Position numbers and translations under genes: made by a program | Shown here: positions 27,152-36,773 of the stretch, piece by piece | How the letters are laid out: every line of letters begins with the position of its first letter | How positions within the stretch are numbered: the first letter of the stretch is position 1 | Origin: Arenibacter algicola | Lineage (GTDB): Bacteria > Bacteroidota > Bacteroidia > Flavobacteriales > Flavobacteriaceae | Assembly (NCBI RefSeq): GCF_018860365.1 | Contig: NZ_JAHKPO010000014.1 | Location: 248,001 to 312,000, forward strand | Length of the DNA stretch: 64,000 nucleotides | Reading direction: 5' to 3' | Notes under the pieces: generated by a model | Told to the model about the DNA's origin: nothing | Databases searched by the model: none | Seen by the model: the letters and a program-made list of their open reading frames with translations, nothing else

Positions 27152-28135
27152 TTATCCTCCTATGGAGGTCATTGAATTTTCAAAGATTCCATCATATTTT
27201 TCCTGTTCCTCAAAACCAGTTTTGGATCGGCTGCCAATGGCCTTAAGGATATGCTCTTTAATTTGGAATTCCACATTGTCTCCTCTCATTACTTCCCTTA
27301 AATTCATTCTAGGTTTGCCGTACAGGCAGGTTATTACATCGCCCGTGGCCGATATTCTTAGTCGATTACAACTCCCACAGAAAGTTCTGGTAAAGGAAGG
27401 GATAAGTCCAAAAGTACCTTTATGGCCTTTGATTTTATAATTTATGGAGGTCGATGTCTTGGGCGATTCCAGCTTTGTTATTTCCGGATATTCCGATTGA
27501 ATGTGGCCCAGTATTTTTTTATAATCCCAAGTTATGGTATTGAAGGACTTGGAGCCACCGTTGAATGGCATTTCTTCCAAAAATCGTACAGAAACCGGAT
27601 AGTGTTTCATGACCTCTAGAATGGGTATTATGTCTTGGGTATTTTGATTTTCGAGGGCAATAAAGTTGATGCGGACGTTGAAACCTTCCGTTATCAATTT
27701 CACCAAATTATTATATACAGTATCATATTGATTACGTCTCGTGATGCGTTCAAAGGTGTTTTTGTCAATGGCATCCAAGCTAACATTGATGTTTTTGATG
27801 CCCAAGGTTTTTAATTCTTGAATATAGGGGCCTATCAAGGTGGCATTGGTAGTAATGGAAATATCGTTCAAACCTTTTAAAGACGAAAGTTTGAGCAATA
27901 ATACCATTAGGTCCTTTCTAACAAAAGGTTCCCCACCGGTAATCCTTATTTTGTCTATCCCCTGCCCTACCATAATTTCGCTCAATTTACAGAGTTCCTC
28001 AATGGTAAAAAGGGAGTCTTTTTCAGCAAAATTTATCCCTTCCGAGGGCATACAATAGTTGCAACGCAGGTTACAGCGATCGGTAACCGCCAACCGCAGA
28101 TAATTTATTTTCCTATTGTGATTGTCTATCAGCAT
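27152..28135 (-). CDS. moaA: GTP 3',8-cyclase MoaA
   Basis: 327 residues. Radical-SAM enzyme for the first step of molybdopterin synthesis from GTP. Cys21, Cys25 and Cys28 (DRCNLRCNYC) hold the N-terminal 4Fe-4S cluster. FCGSCNRLR plus a later Cys in DVITC hold the second. The protein ends in the catalytic GG tail (SIGG). GGEPFVRKD is present near residue 70. It lies 19 bp after moaD. The partner moaC is not in the window. Confidence 0.95.
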   Translation of the reverse strand: MLIDNHNRKINYLRLAVTDRCNLRCNYCMPSEGINFAEKDSLFTIEELCKLSEIMVGQGIDKIRITGGEPFVRKDLMVLLLKLSSLKGLNDISITTNATLIGPYIQELKTLGIKNINVSLDAIDKNTFERITRRNQYDTVYNNLVKLITEGFNVRINFIALENQNTQDIIPILEVMKHYPVSVRFLEEMPFNGGSKSFNTITWDYKKILGHIQSEYPEITKLESPKTSTSINYKIKGHKGTFGLIPSFTRTFCGSCNRLRISATGDVITCLYGKPRMNLREVMRGDNVEFQIKEHILKAIGSRSKTGFEEQEKYDGIFENSMTSIGG

Positions 28136-28154
28136 TAATCCTCTTGTTTTTTAC

Positions 28155-28409
28155 TTATCCCCCGCTTACTGGTGGAATTAGTGCAATTTCATCAAAATTA
28201 TCGATTATGGTATCATCATTTGCATAAGAATTGTTTACCGCAACGGCCAAAGATGATAATTTTTTGAGTTCAGGGTACATTTTGCCCAAGTACTCCTTAA
28301 GCTCTTTAACGGTCTTGGATTTTTTCGATCCAAATTCGCTGGAGCTGGGCATGGACAATGTTGAGCTACCTATAATGTCCTTTGTAACACCAAAAAGTAG
28401 TATCGTCAT
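28155..28409 (-). CDS. moaD: molybdopterin synthase small subunit MoaD
   Basis: 84 residues with a ubiquitin-like fold pattern ending in PPVSGG. The terminal Gly is the residue activated by the E1-like protein and converted to a thiocarboxylate. ALIPPVSGG is diagnostic. It begins 2 bp after the molybdopterin-subunit gene and precedes moaA. The large subunit MoaE is absent from the window. Confidence 0.92.
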   Translation of the reverse strand: MTILLFGVTKDIIGSSTLSMPSSSEFGSKKSKTVKELKEYLGKMYPELKKLSSLAVAVNNSYANDDTIIDNFDEIALIPPVSGG

Positions 28410-28411
28410 AT

Positions 28412-30640
28412 TTATCCAATTATAGGTTTAGTCGGGACTTGCATTAGTTCCGGGAATTTGGAAAACGGCTGTTGGGTAAATCTATTTCCCGTAGCGGCTT
28501 TTAAGGCATTTGCCACAGCTGCTCCTGCCGGAGGCAATGTGGGTTCGCCCAATCCCGTTGGTGCCAGGTCATTTTGAATAAGATGGGATTCTACCACTGG
28601 AATTTCCCCCATCCGGATCAATCTGTATTTATCATAGTTCTGCGATTGGGGCTGACCATCCAGAAAAGTAAGATCACCGTACATGGCATGGCCTACTCCA
28701 TCTATAACGCCACCTTCTATTTGGTTTATGGCGCCCAAAGGATTTACAACTATACCACAATCTACCACGCAGGTAACTTTTTTTACGATAGGCATTCCGT
28801 TTTCAATTTCCACATCGGCGACTTCAGCTACATGCGAATTATGGCAATAATAAGCGGCAAAACCTTGGAAAACTCCATCTTCTTTTTTGCCCCAACCTGA
28901 TTTGTCCACAGCTACTTTTATAACATTCTGCATGCGCTCAGGGGAGTATTGTATACGCTCGTCCGTAGTACCTTTTACTTTTTCCAATAAATCCAAACGT
29001 AACTTAATGCGATCCACTTCCATGGTCTCCGCCAGTTCATCAAAGAAACTTTGTTCGGCAAAAGCCAAGAAATTGGTATAAGGTGCCCTCCACGCCCCAG
29101 TGGTAATATTACTTTGATAATTGGCGACATCTATCTGGTAATTCTCTATGGCCCCGGCAGGGAAGAAATTAGGTATTAATCCATACATGTTTCCACCTAT
29201 AGCTGCCTCCTTTAAATGGTAGGCCGTCACCTGGCCATCCTTTATGGCCGCTTTAATTCTATATTTTATAGCTGGACGATAGGTACCCGCAGTCATGTCA
29301 TCTTCACGGGAAAACACCAACTTGACCGGTTTTTTTATGGCATCGGCAATTTCCGCAACTTCGTATACAAAATCCCCGTACAATCGCCTTCCAAATCCTC
29401 CACCCATACGGGTCATTTCCAAATGAACGTCCTTTACATCCCTGCCCAACATACCAGCTACAGCAGTGGCAGCAAATTCGGGTGTCTGTACAGGTCCAAC
29501 CAAATGTATCTTTTCATCGGTAATATTGGCGAAAAAATTCATAGGTTCCATACAGTTATGTGGCAGGAAGGGCGATTCATAGGTGCGCTCCAATATTTTA
29601 TCGGCCTTGGCAAAGGCTTTTTTGATATCCCCATCCTTTCTTAGGGTCTTAAATTCCTTTCCATCCAAAAGACCCAGTAATTGCTTATCCTGAAATTCCG
29701 TACTTTCCATATTGGTATTATCTACCCAAGTAGCGGATATGGCTTCTTTTGCTTTCATGGCCTCCCAAGTAGTTTTGGCTATGACCACCACCTTATCACT
29801 TTTGCCCATAGCTACTGTCCAGTTGCCTACCCCTTCTTTTGAGAGTTCCTTGGCCTTCTCCCCTATTCTAATTACATCCAAAACACCGGGCATAGCCTTG
29901 GCTTTGGCATCGTCATAGGAGTCCAATACTTTACCAAAGGCAGGAGGTCGCAAGACACTGGCATATACCATACCCTCTACTTTATAGTCCAAACCGAAAA
30001 GTGGTTTTCCGGTAATTATTTTGTCAATATCCACATTGGGTGCGTCGGTCCCGATAACTTTAAAATCCTTGGGTTCCTTAAGTATTACGTTTTCCGGAAC
30101 CTCCAAGGCTGCGGCTTCCCTAACCACATCGCCATAACCCAAAGTTTCCCCTTTGGCATTGGTGATTACCCCTTCCGAGGTAGTGCATTCCGATGGATCT
30201 ACACCCCATTTGGCGGCAGCGGCATTAACCAGCATTTGTCTGGCCGTAGCCCCAGTTTGTCGCAAAGGCTCCCATCCTAGTCGGATAGACTGACTTCCTC
30301 CGGCAAGCTGGCGGGTATAATTCTCGGTGTCCAAAATTCCCTGTTGCACATATACATTGTTCCAAGCTACGTCCAATTCTTCTGCAATCAACATGGGCAT
30401 GGCCGTTTTAACACCCTGCCCTATTTCAGGATTGGGTGAAAAAATGGTTACTGCACCATTATCGGCAATTTTTATAAAGGCATTGAAATCATTAAAATTT
30501 AATTTGGAAATATCTACTGGGGGTTGCACCTTAGGTTTACAGGCTGTAAAAAGATTAAAGCCTATGAGGAGTCCGCCACTAGCTAGTGATGATGTTCTAA
30601 TGAACGCCCGTCTGTTAAATGTTATTGATGATGTCGACAT
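28412..30640 (-). CDS. isoquinoline 1-oxidoreductase-like molybdopterin subunit
   Basis: 742 residues, large subunit of a xanthine-oxidase-family hydroxylase of the IorB type (two-subunit, no FAD subunit). The N-terminus has a twin-arginine motif (NRRAFIRT) and a hydrophobic stretch ending FTAC-K, so it is probably exported folded by Tat and possibly lipid-anchored. Cofactor-binding segments include GGSQSIRLGW near residue 113, GGGFGRRLYGD near 415, and the GVGHAMYG and PTGLGEPTLPP segments near 670-710. It lies downstream of its 2Fe-2S subunit gene, with 93 bp between. Substrate unknown; family members oxidise N-heterocycles or aldehydes. Confidence 0.9.
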   Translation of the reverse strand: MSTSSITFNRRAFIRTSSLASGGLLIGFNLFTACKPKVQPPVDISKLNFNDFNAFIKIADNGAVTIFSPNPEIGQGVKTAMPMLIAEELDVAWNNVYVQQGILDTENYTRQLAGGSQSIRLGWEPLRQTGATARQMLVNAAAAKWGVDPSECTTSEGVITNAKGETLGYGDVVREAAALEVPENVILKEPKDFKVIGTDAPNVDIDKIITGKPLFGLDYKVEGMVYASVLRPPAFGKVLDSYDDAKAKAMPGVLDVIRIGEKAKELSKEGVGNWTVAMGKSDKVVVIAKTTWEAMKAKEAISATWVDNTNMESTEFQDKQLLGLLDGKEFKTLRKDGDIKKAFAKADKILERTYESPFLPHNCMEPMNFFANITDEKIHLVGPVQTPEFAATAVAGMLGRDVKDVHLEMTRMGGGFGRRLYGDFVYEVAEIADAIKKPVKLVFSREDDMTAGTYRPAIKYRIKAAIKDGQVTAYHLKEAAIGGNMYGLIPNFFPAGAIENYQIDVANYQSNITTGAWRAPYTNFLAFAEQSFFDELAETMEVDRIKLRLDLLEKVKGTTDERIQYSPERMQNVIKVAVDKSGWGKKEDGVFQGFAAYYCHNSHVAEVADVEIENGMPIVKKVTCVVDCGIVVNPLGAINQIEGGVIDGVGHAMYGDLTFLDGQPQSQNYDKYRLIRMGEIPVVESHLIQNDLAPTGLGEPTLPPAGAAVANALKAATGNRFTQQPFSKFPELMQVPTKPIIG

Positions 30641-30733
30641 AATTTTTTTAGTTTTTTAGTCCTCAATATTCCGAGGATTTAATTTTTTGAGGTAAGTAAA
30701 TAGTGTAGCCTATATTTCCCAAAAGGAATAGAC

Positions 30734-31195
30734 CTACCCTATTTTGGTAGCGGCAATTTCCACAGCCCTATGAATTCTAGTGTAGGAAGCACATCTGCAT
30801 ATGTTACCGTGCATGGCTGTTTTTATTTCTTCCGATGTTGGATCTGGATTTTTGTCCAGGAAAGCGGAGGCGGTCATTATTTGACCGGCCTGACAATAAC
30901 CGCATTGGGGAACATCTACTTCTTTCCAGGCTAGTTGCACAGGGTGGTCGCCATTTTCGGAGAGTCCTTCAATGGTAGTAATATGCTGTCCGGCTACCGA
31001 AGCAACAGGCAAAGAACAACTTCTTACCGCGTTGCCGTTCAAATGAACCGTGCAGGCACCACATTGGGCGATACCACAACCATACTTTGTTCCTACCAAA
31101 TCCAAATGATCACGTAGCACCCATAATAATGGGGTGTCTTCCGCAACATCTACACTTTTGGAAACTCCGTTTACATTAATATCGTATTTTGGCAT
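30734..31195 (-). CDS. 2Fe-2S subunit of the molybdenum hydroxylase (IorA-like)
   Basis: 153 residues with both 2Fe-2S clusters of the family: CGIAQCGAC plus Cys in RSCSLP (plant-ferredoxin type, near 40-62), and CGYCQAGQI with CRCASY (near 99-137). It accepts electrons from the molybdopterin subunit encoded just downstream. No export signal, as expected if it is carried with the Tat-exported partner. First gene of the molybdenum block. The electron acceptor (often a cytochrome c) is not encoded here. Confidence 0.92.
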   Translation of the reverse strand: MPKYDINVNGVSKSVDVAEDTPLLWVLRDHLDLVGTKYGCGIAQCGACTVHLNGNAVRSCSLPVASVAGQHITTIEGLSENGDHPVQLAWKEVDVPQCGYCQAGQIMTASAFLDKNPDPTSEEIKTAMHGNICRCASYTRIHRAVEIAATKIG

Positions 31196-31370
31196 AGTTG
31201 ATGTTTTTAAGTTGATAAAATTAATACTCTACAAGTTACCAAATTTAAGGAAAAGATGGGTCACTTTAACAGTTTGTTAAGGAGGTACTTCCCTCCTATC
31301 AGTTCCTTTTGTTTTGGAGTCTAACCAATAAATTCTAGGAAGAAATTGGCATACATAGAATTAACTTGAT

Positions 31371-32081
31371 CTAAAGTGAACTTCTATCCAAAAAGCAATC
31401 CACATTAGGGTGCAACCATAAAAAGGATGCAGGTAAGGAAGTTGTTATTTCCCTGCTCAACAATTTTTTTATGGCTTTTTTCTTGCTCGGTCCGGTTACC
31501 AGCAGAATAATTTTTTTTGATTTTAGAATATTGGCCATGCCCAAGGTAAGGCCATATGTGGGTTTGGTCTTCATTTTATTGGCCATGGGATGCTTTAAGG
31601 AAGACTCACTTAAATCTGCAATATGGCAATCAGGATACAGGGTTTTTGAAGGTTCGTTAAATCCTAAATGCCCATTCTTTCCCAGGCCAAGGATACAGAT
31701 ATCTATTGGACCGTGTTCCTGAATTTCATTTTCCATACGATAGCATTCCTTTTTTGCATCCGTTGGGCTACTGTCAAAAGACAAATAATTGCTTTTTGAA
31801 ATTTGTAAAGGTTCCAAGAGTTTCTTTTGAAGATAATAATCGCTGGTATTTGGATAATCTCCATTGGTTCCTCCCCATTCATCCAGTTTTATAATTTTTA
31901 TTTCCTTAAAAATCTTAGGAGCGCCTTTGTAGGATTCCGCCAATTTTTCATAAAGCCTTTCTGGCGAATTACCTGTAGCCGTACAGATCAATTGCTGTGG
32001 TTTTGCTTTTAAATTGGTCAATAGGATATCAAAAGCCATTTGGCTCATGCCTTCATAATCTGCACAGTAGTGTATATTCAT
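31371..32081 (-). CDS. glucosamine/galactosamine-6-phosphate isomerase family protein
   Basis: 236 residues from the Met at 32081; a start 15 bases earlier is possible. Sugar-phosphate isomerase fold with TGNSPERLYEKL near residue 40, KLDEWGG near 70 and the signature GLGKNGHLGFNEP near 130, matching the NagB/AgaI group more than 6-phosphogluconolactonase. Likely a cytoplasmic amino-sugar-phosphate deaminase/isomerase. No nagA, kinase or transporter genes adjoin it, so the exact sugar is open. Confidence 0.82.
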   Translation of the reverse strand: MNIHYCADYEGMSQMAFDILLTNLKAKPQQLICTATGNSPERLYEKLAESYKGAPKIFKEIKIIKLDEWGGTNGDYPNTSDYYLQKKLLEPLQISKSNYLSFDSSPTDAKKECYRMENEIQEHGPIDICILGLGKNGHLGFNEPSKTLYPDCHIADLSESSLKHPMANKMKTKPTYGLTLGMANILKSKKIILLVTGPSKKKAIKKLLSREITTSLPASFLWLHPNVDCFLDRSSL

Positions 32082-32420
32082 AACAAGCCCAAGCATTATC
32101 TTCCGAAGGGATATGTAAAATACAAAAATTTAGCATTGGTCGTGCATAAGGGTAAAAATTTTCATTTTTTTCTTACGTTTTTTAGTGCATATAAAATGGT
32201 ATGCAGCATAGGAGTACGGCAGCCTAATTTAACAAGTCTATAAATTTGTTGCGATAGCCCCCATCAATAATAAATACCATTATTAATGTATTTTAGAACG
32301 CCTCCTATGTAAGCCTCTAAAAAATGTGAATAAAGTCTTTAACAAATATTAACACCAATTTTTAATTGAATTATAATTTTAAATAGTTTTGAACGTTCTG
32401 CTAGGTGAACATTAAAAATT
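32082..32420. other. divergent intergenic region
   Basis: Lies between the start of the isomerase gene and the start of the VWA lipoprotein gene, so it should carry both promoters. It is AT-rich, and no convincing -33/-7 pair or hairpin was assigned. Confidence 0.5.
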
Positions 32421-33518
32421 ATGAAAATGAAATTATATACTAAGTTGGTGGCTATCTGTTTCAGTATGGCCTTATTTGTATCCTGTGGAAATGCGGATGA
32501 CGATGTGGAATTCGGCGTAAATGGCGGCGGCGATCTAGGTTTAGGAAAACCGGTGGACGACTGTTTAAATTTAGGGGATGGCGAATTGGTATTGTCCATT
32601 CAGGATCAATACACCACCCTGCCAGGGAAGGTATCCATATTTTTCAAGGTGTCCGATACGGACGGTGATCCGGTCCCAGGACTAAAGGCAAGTCAGTTTA
32701 CCATTTATGAGCAAGGTAGAAATGATGAGTGTTTCAGTACCATTTCTACTACGGAATCCTTTGCCAGGATTTCCCCCAATTCACAAATTTTTAATAACAA
32801 CACTATTTTGGTGCTGGATTTAAGTAACAGTGTTCTGAGCAGTAGTATGGAAGAATTAAAAACGGCTTCCGCAAGTTTCGTAAACAATGTTATGCCGGAA
32901 TCTGATACCGAATCCTTTAAAATGGCCATTTATTGGTTTGATGGGGAGGATAAGTTACATGTACTAAACGAATTGACCCATGTAAAACAGCAACTTTTAA
33001 CTTCTATTGACGGGATTAATGCCAATATTAGTAAAGATCCTTCTACCGATCTATACGGTGCGGTGATCAAAGCTACGGACAAGGCAGAAAAGTTATTGGC
33101 AGCAAGTACTACCAATGACCGTATTGGCGCTGCTTCGGTGGTTATCTTTACCGATGGTACCGATCAGGCTTCCCGTTATACACAAACTGCAGCCTTGAAG
33201 AAGGTGGACAATGCCAATAAGAACATTGCCTTCTTCAGTATTGGGTTGGGAGCTGAAATCGATACCGATGTTTTAGGGAAAATTGGAAAGACCTTTAGCG
33301 TGTTTGCTGGGAATAAAGAGCAGTTGGAAACAACATTTAACGATATTTCCTTCAGGGTTTCGGAGCAGGCCAATAGTTTTTATCTTTTTGAATACTGTAG
33401 TCCAAAACGTGATGGAAGTGGTGAAAATAACCTTGCCATTCAAGTGAAGGAAGGGAACAGACAGGGTGCGGTACAAACTAAATTTAACGCAAAAGGGTTT
33501 ACCGGAGGTTGTGAATAA
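32421..33518 (+). CDS. von Willebrand factor A-domain lipoprotein
   Basis: 365 residues with a lipoprotein signal (LFVSC-G near residue 22) and a Gly-rich linker. The VWA domain spans about 128-330, with an intact MIDAS DLSNS at 133-137, a Thr/Ser around the second loop and FTDGTD near 240. Metal-dependent ligand binding on the cell envelope is expected. C-terminal cysteines (FEYCSP, GGCE) probably form a disulfide. No export of a partner is evident from context. An intrinsic terminator follows. Confidence 0.82.
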   Translation: MKMKLYTKLVAICFSMALFVSCGNADDDVEFGVNGGGDLGLGKPVDDCLNLGDGELVLSIQDQYTTLPGKVSIFFKVSDTDGDPVPGLKASQFTIYEQGRNDECFSTISTTESFARISPNSQIFNNNTILVLDLSNSVLSSSMEELKTASASFVNNVMPESDTESFKMAIYWFDGEDKLHVLNELTHVKQQLLTSIDGINANISKDPSTDLYGAVIKATDKAEKLLAASTTNDRIGAASVVIFTDGTDQASRYTQTAALKKVDNANKNIAFFSIGLGAEIDTDVLGKIGKTFSVFAGNKEQLETTFNDISFRVSEQANSFYLFEYCSPKRDGSGENNLAIQVKEGNRQGAVQTKFNAKGFTGGCE

Positions 33519-33549
33519 TCTTGGTTAAACTTCTTTAAATCATGCAATT

Positions 33550-33583
33550 AGAGCATCAAATTGATTTGATGCTCTTTTTTTTT
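33550..33583 (+). terminator. intrinsic terminator after the VWA gene
   Basis: AGAGCATCAAA and its complement TTTGATGCTCT form an 11-bp stem with a four-base loop, followed by nine T's. It is 32 bases past the stop codon. Confidence 0.92.
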
Positions 33584-33674
33584 GTTAAAATTTATTCAGG
33601 GCGAAACGTCTTTTTCTGCTAAATGACCGTATAACCTTACAGAAAACTATTTGTAAATTTTTAACAATAAAGAA

Positions 33675-34502
33675 ATGAGAAAAGTAACGTTAGTTGGTTT
33701 GATGGGAATGGTAGTTTTAGCCTCCTGTGTATCTAAGAAAAAATATGTAGCCCTTGAAGGGGACTTGTCCAATACCAAAAGTATGTTGACAAAAACCCAA
33801 GTAGAGAAAGAGGAATTGGAATCCAAAGTCTCCAAAATTGAGGCAAGGGTTGCAGAATACAATGAAAAAATAAATTCCCTACAGGAAATAAATGATTCAC
33901 AATATACTTCTATTGGTGATGTTGCTGTAATGAGCAACAATACAAAAGAAAAAATGAGGGCTACTTTGGCAAAAATAGACCCCAGTGAATTGGCCAAGGC
34001 CCAGACCTTGGAAGATTCCATGAACCTTGCCATTTCTTACAATTTGAAGAAATCCATTTCTGATGAGGACGATGATGTTATTGTAGATATCAACAAAACT
34101 GTTGTGATGATCAATATTTCGGATAAATTATTGTTTAATTCCGGGAGTTACAGGGTAAGTAATAAAGCGAACACCATATTGGCCAAATTGGCTGAAGTGA
34201 TCAACTCAGAGCCTAGCATGGAAGTTATGGTTGAAGGGCATACCGATTCCAGAACCATCAGCACCGAAATGTTTCAGGATAACTGGGATCTAAGTGTTAA
34301 AAGAGCTACATCCATAGTTCGTCTTTTGCAGAACAAATACAATGTTGATCCTGCTAATCTGATCGCTGCGGGAAGAAGTAGCTATTTACCTTTGGTTGAG
34401 AACAATAGCAAGGAGAATATGGCCATAAACAGACGTACCAGAATTGTAATTATTCCAAATTTGGATAAGTTTTTTGCCCTTTTGGATGCCGAGTCATTAT
34501 AG
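33675..34502 (+). CDS. OmpA-family peptidoglycan-binding lipoprotein
   Basis: 275 residues. Lipoprotein signal (VLASC-V near residue 18), then a coiled-coil stretch at about 25-75. The OmpA C-terminal domain spans about 140-265, with LFNSGSYRVS, VEGHTDS and NRRTRIVI as hallmarks. It should anchor the outer membrane to peptidoglycan. Own terminator downstream (34537-34568). Confidence 0.92.
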   Translation: MRKVTLVGLMGMVVLASCVSKKKYVALEGDLSNTKSMLTKTQVEKEELESKVSKIEARVAEYNEKINSLQEINDSQYTSIGDVAVMSNNTKEKMRATLAKIDPSELAKAQTLEDSMNLAISYNLKKSISDEDDDVIVDINKTVVMINISDKLLFNSGSYRVSNKANTILAKLAEVINSEPSMEVMVEGHTDSRTISTEMFQDNWDLSVKRATSIVRLLQNKYNVDPANLIAAGRSSYLPLVENNSKENMAINRRTRIVIIPNLDKFFALLDAESL

Positions 34503-34536
34503 AAACACTACCATTACTATAATTATTGTTTTAACT

Positions 34537-34568
34537 AAAAACCCCGATGCACGCATCGGGGTTTTTTT
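34537..34568 (+). terminator. intrinsic terminator after the OmpA gene
   Basis: AAAACCCCGATGC and GCATCGGGGTTTT form a strong stem followed by a T-run. The A-run on the other side may also serve the convergent gene 34605-36419. Confidence 0.92.
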
Positions 34569-34604
34569 ATTCCGCGGGTTTCGGGAATTTTAGATTAGCT
34601 TATT

Positions 34605-36419
34605 TTATTTCCGGGATTCCTTTATGTTGAGCACCTTTAAAATCTTATGAAAAACCTCATTGTTTTCATAAACACCTTGGAACTCCTGTGAATGGGGTCC
34701 GTAGGCAAAAATAGGAACCATGGTAGCAGTATGGTCATCGGTTGTGAAGTCGCCCTCCACCATGCTCATTTCCATATTCCCCTGTGGCATGGTAAATCCG
34801 GAGGTTTCATGATCTGCTGTTATGACCACCAAAGTATTTCCTGTTTTATCAGCGAATTTTATGGCCTCCGCTATGGCTACGTCAAAATCTATCCCCTCCG
34901 TGACTATACCCGCTACTTCGTTCTTATGTCCGTACGAGTCTATTTGTGCCGCTTCCACCATTAAAAAAAATGGTTTTTTCTTGGCGCTTAAGAATTGAAG
35001 CCCATTTTTAGTGGCTTCGGCCAGTAAATTACCCCTGCCCTCCAAAAAACTGGGAACGTCATTCTCCGCAATGAACAATCCTATTTTGTCTTTCTTGCTG
35101 GCTCCCAGTTCATCAACCTCCTTTAAAATTGAAAAACTGTTCCCTTGAAAATCCGCTGTGTTAAAACTGGATTCCCCTCCCCCAACAAACAGTGAGAGCT
35201 TACTCTTCAGTAGATCTTTGGCAATACCATCAATATCGTCCCTGTCTTTTTGGTGGGCATAGAAAGAACTTGGGGTAGCTCCCACAATTTTATCGGTGGT
35301 GATACAGCCGGTCACAAATTGATGTTGATCCAGCAATTCGGTAATATTTACAAGGGGTTGCCCATTAGAGGCCATTCCAATAGACCTGTTGTAGGTTTTT
35401 GTCCCAGTGGCCAAAGCAGTGCCTGCAGCAGCCGAATCGGTTGTAAAATCGTCCGAGGACTGGGTTTTAATAAAGCCTATACTTTTCAACTGGGTCAGGG
35501 TAAGGCTACCGCCATTGGCCAAAACCGAGGAAGAAATTTGGGTGAGTCCATTGCCATCGCCAATGAGCAATATTACATTTTTAACAGCCTTTTCAGTTTG
35601 GTCGGACTTGTAGGTAGGCTTGTATACATTGGATTTGGCCTTGTTGTAATATACCCTACTCCCCAATGTTTGCAAATATACCGATGCTTTGTCCGCCATA
35701 TCCGTATTTATATAGTCCACTCCAAGATCATGCAAGGCTTTCCATGCGGTCTTGGAGTCCGGGGTGGCCCAAAAACGGAAGGGTCTGTTATAGGAGTGGG
35801 CTTTGTCTATGGTCGATTTTACCCTTTGCAGATCCTCGGCAGTTAATCTTCCTTTTCCGTTCCATCTTGAAAACTTATAAAAAGGAAGGCTTATCAACGC
35901 TACTTTTTCCCAAGCATCCCCCTTTGGGATATCGTCCAAACTCTGATAGTCGAACATTGTAAACTTCGGATAATTCTTGTATTCTTCCGGCTTAGGTCTA
36001 TTTCCGGATATCACCATGGTGATATTGGGATTCTGGATAATGCTGGGATATTTTTCCAAAACAGTCACTATCTTCGCCAGGGTCGCGTAGGTTTCCGATT
36101 TGATATCTATTAGAAGTTGCAATTCCTGGCCCTTCCCCAATTGTAATTCCATCACCTTTTTCAATGGTTCCAAATACAGGCTTTCAATGGTATGGCTTGG
36201 AATAATATCTACCTCGTCATGGGTGGCATATAAGGTGCCATTTTTTAGAAATACATCTACCTCAATGGAGTTTGCCCCATGTGCATAGGCATCCCAAAAC
36301 GGTGCAGTTTGCAGATAATCATTATGGGAATGTATTTTAAACGAATTTGTTTTCTGTCCCAATACGATTTGAAGGGACAGTAAAAACAGCATTAAAAAAA
36401 AGCGATTGGATTTAAGCAT
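34605..36419 (-). CDS. fused phosphodiesterase-like domain and alkaline phosphatase
   Basis: 604 residues with a signal peptide (cleavage near VLGQKT). Residues about 25-260 resemble the glycerophosphodiester/PI-PLC-like TIM barrel: HSHNDYL, EVDVFL and ATHDEVD supply the catalytic His and metal residues. From about 280 an alkaline phosphatase follows: LLIGDGNGLTQ (metal Asp), TTDSAAAGTALATG with the Ser nucleophile, and TADHETSGF with metal His/Asp near 530. The protein could cleave a phosphodiester and then remove the phosphate outside the cell, scavenging phosphate from lipid head groups. The order of action is inferred. No Pho box was identified. Confidence 0.88.
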   Translation of the reverse strand: MLKSNRFFLMLFLLSLQIVLGQKTNSFKIHSHNDYLQTAPFWDAYAHGANSIEVDVFLKNGTLYATHDEVDIIPSHTIESLYLEPLKKVMELQLGKGQELQLLIDIKSETYATLAKIVTVLEKYPSIIQNPNITMVISGNRPKPEEYKNYPKFTMFDYQSLDDIPKGDAWEKVALISLPFYKFSRWNGKGRLTAEDLQRVKSTIDKAHSYNRPFRFWATPDSKTAWKALHDLGVDYINTDMADKASVYLQTLGSRVYYNKAKSNVYKPTYKSDQTEKAVKNVILLIGDGNGLTQISSSVLANGGSLTLTQLKSIGFIKTQSSDDFTTDSAAAGTALATGTKTYNRSIGMASNGQPLVNITELLDQHQFVTGCITTDKIVGATPSSFYAHQKDRDDIDGIAKDLLKSKLSLFVGGGESSFNTADFQGNSFSILKEVDELGASKKDKIGLFIAENDVPSFLEGRGNLLAEATKNGLQFLSAKKKPFFLMVEAAQIDSYGHKNEVAGIVTEGIDFDVAIAEAIKFADKTGNTLVVITADHETSGFTMPQGNMEMSMVEGDFTTDDHTATMVPIFAYGPHSQEFQGVYENNEVFHKILKVLNIKESRK

Positions 36420-36773
36420 TGAAATTGATTTATAAGACTATCGATATTAAAATTTGCGGTGTTCAAAACGGTATTGCCATTTAATTTTTTTTACAGAATT
36501 AAAATGGGCTAGACCAATTTAACCAAAACTAAGTAATTTCTTCAGTGGAAATTGTTACATAAGGTTAAATTAACCAAGAAATAATCTGTCCCATATAAGG
36601 TTTCCAGATAAAATAGGGATGTGTAGGCCTTCCAAGAAGTTAAATCGAAAAAAAATACAGCGGAAGGTAGGGTTTTTGGCTAGATAATTGTTTTACTTAT
36701 AACAACCCTTATCAACCTATGTTCATAATGTATGCTAAAAACTAAATTTTGTATCACTTAAAAAAAGAATATC
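36420..36773. other. intergenic leader, no further gene seen
   Basis: AT-rich, between the start of the fused phosphatase gene and the small membrane protein ORF. It must hold both promoters. Nothing else recognised. Confidence 0.5.
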
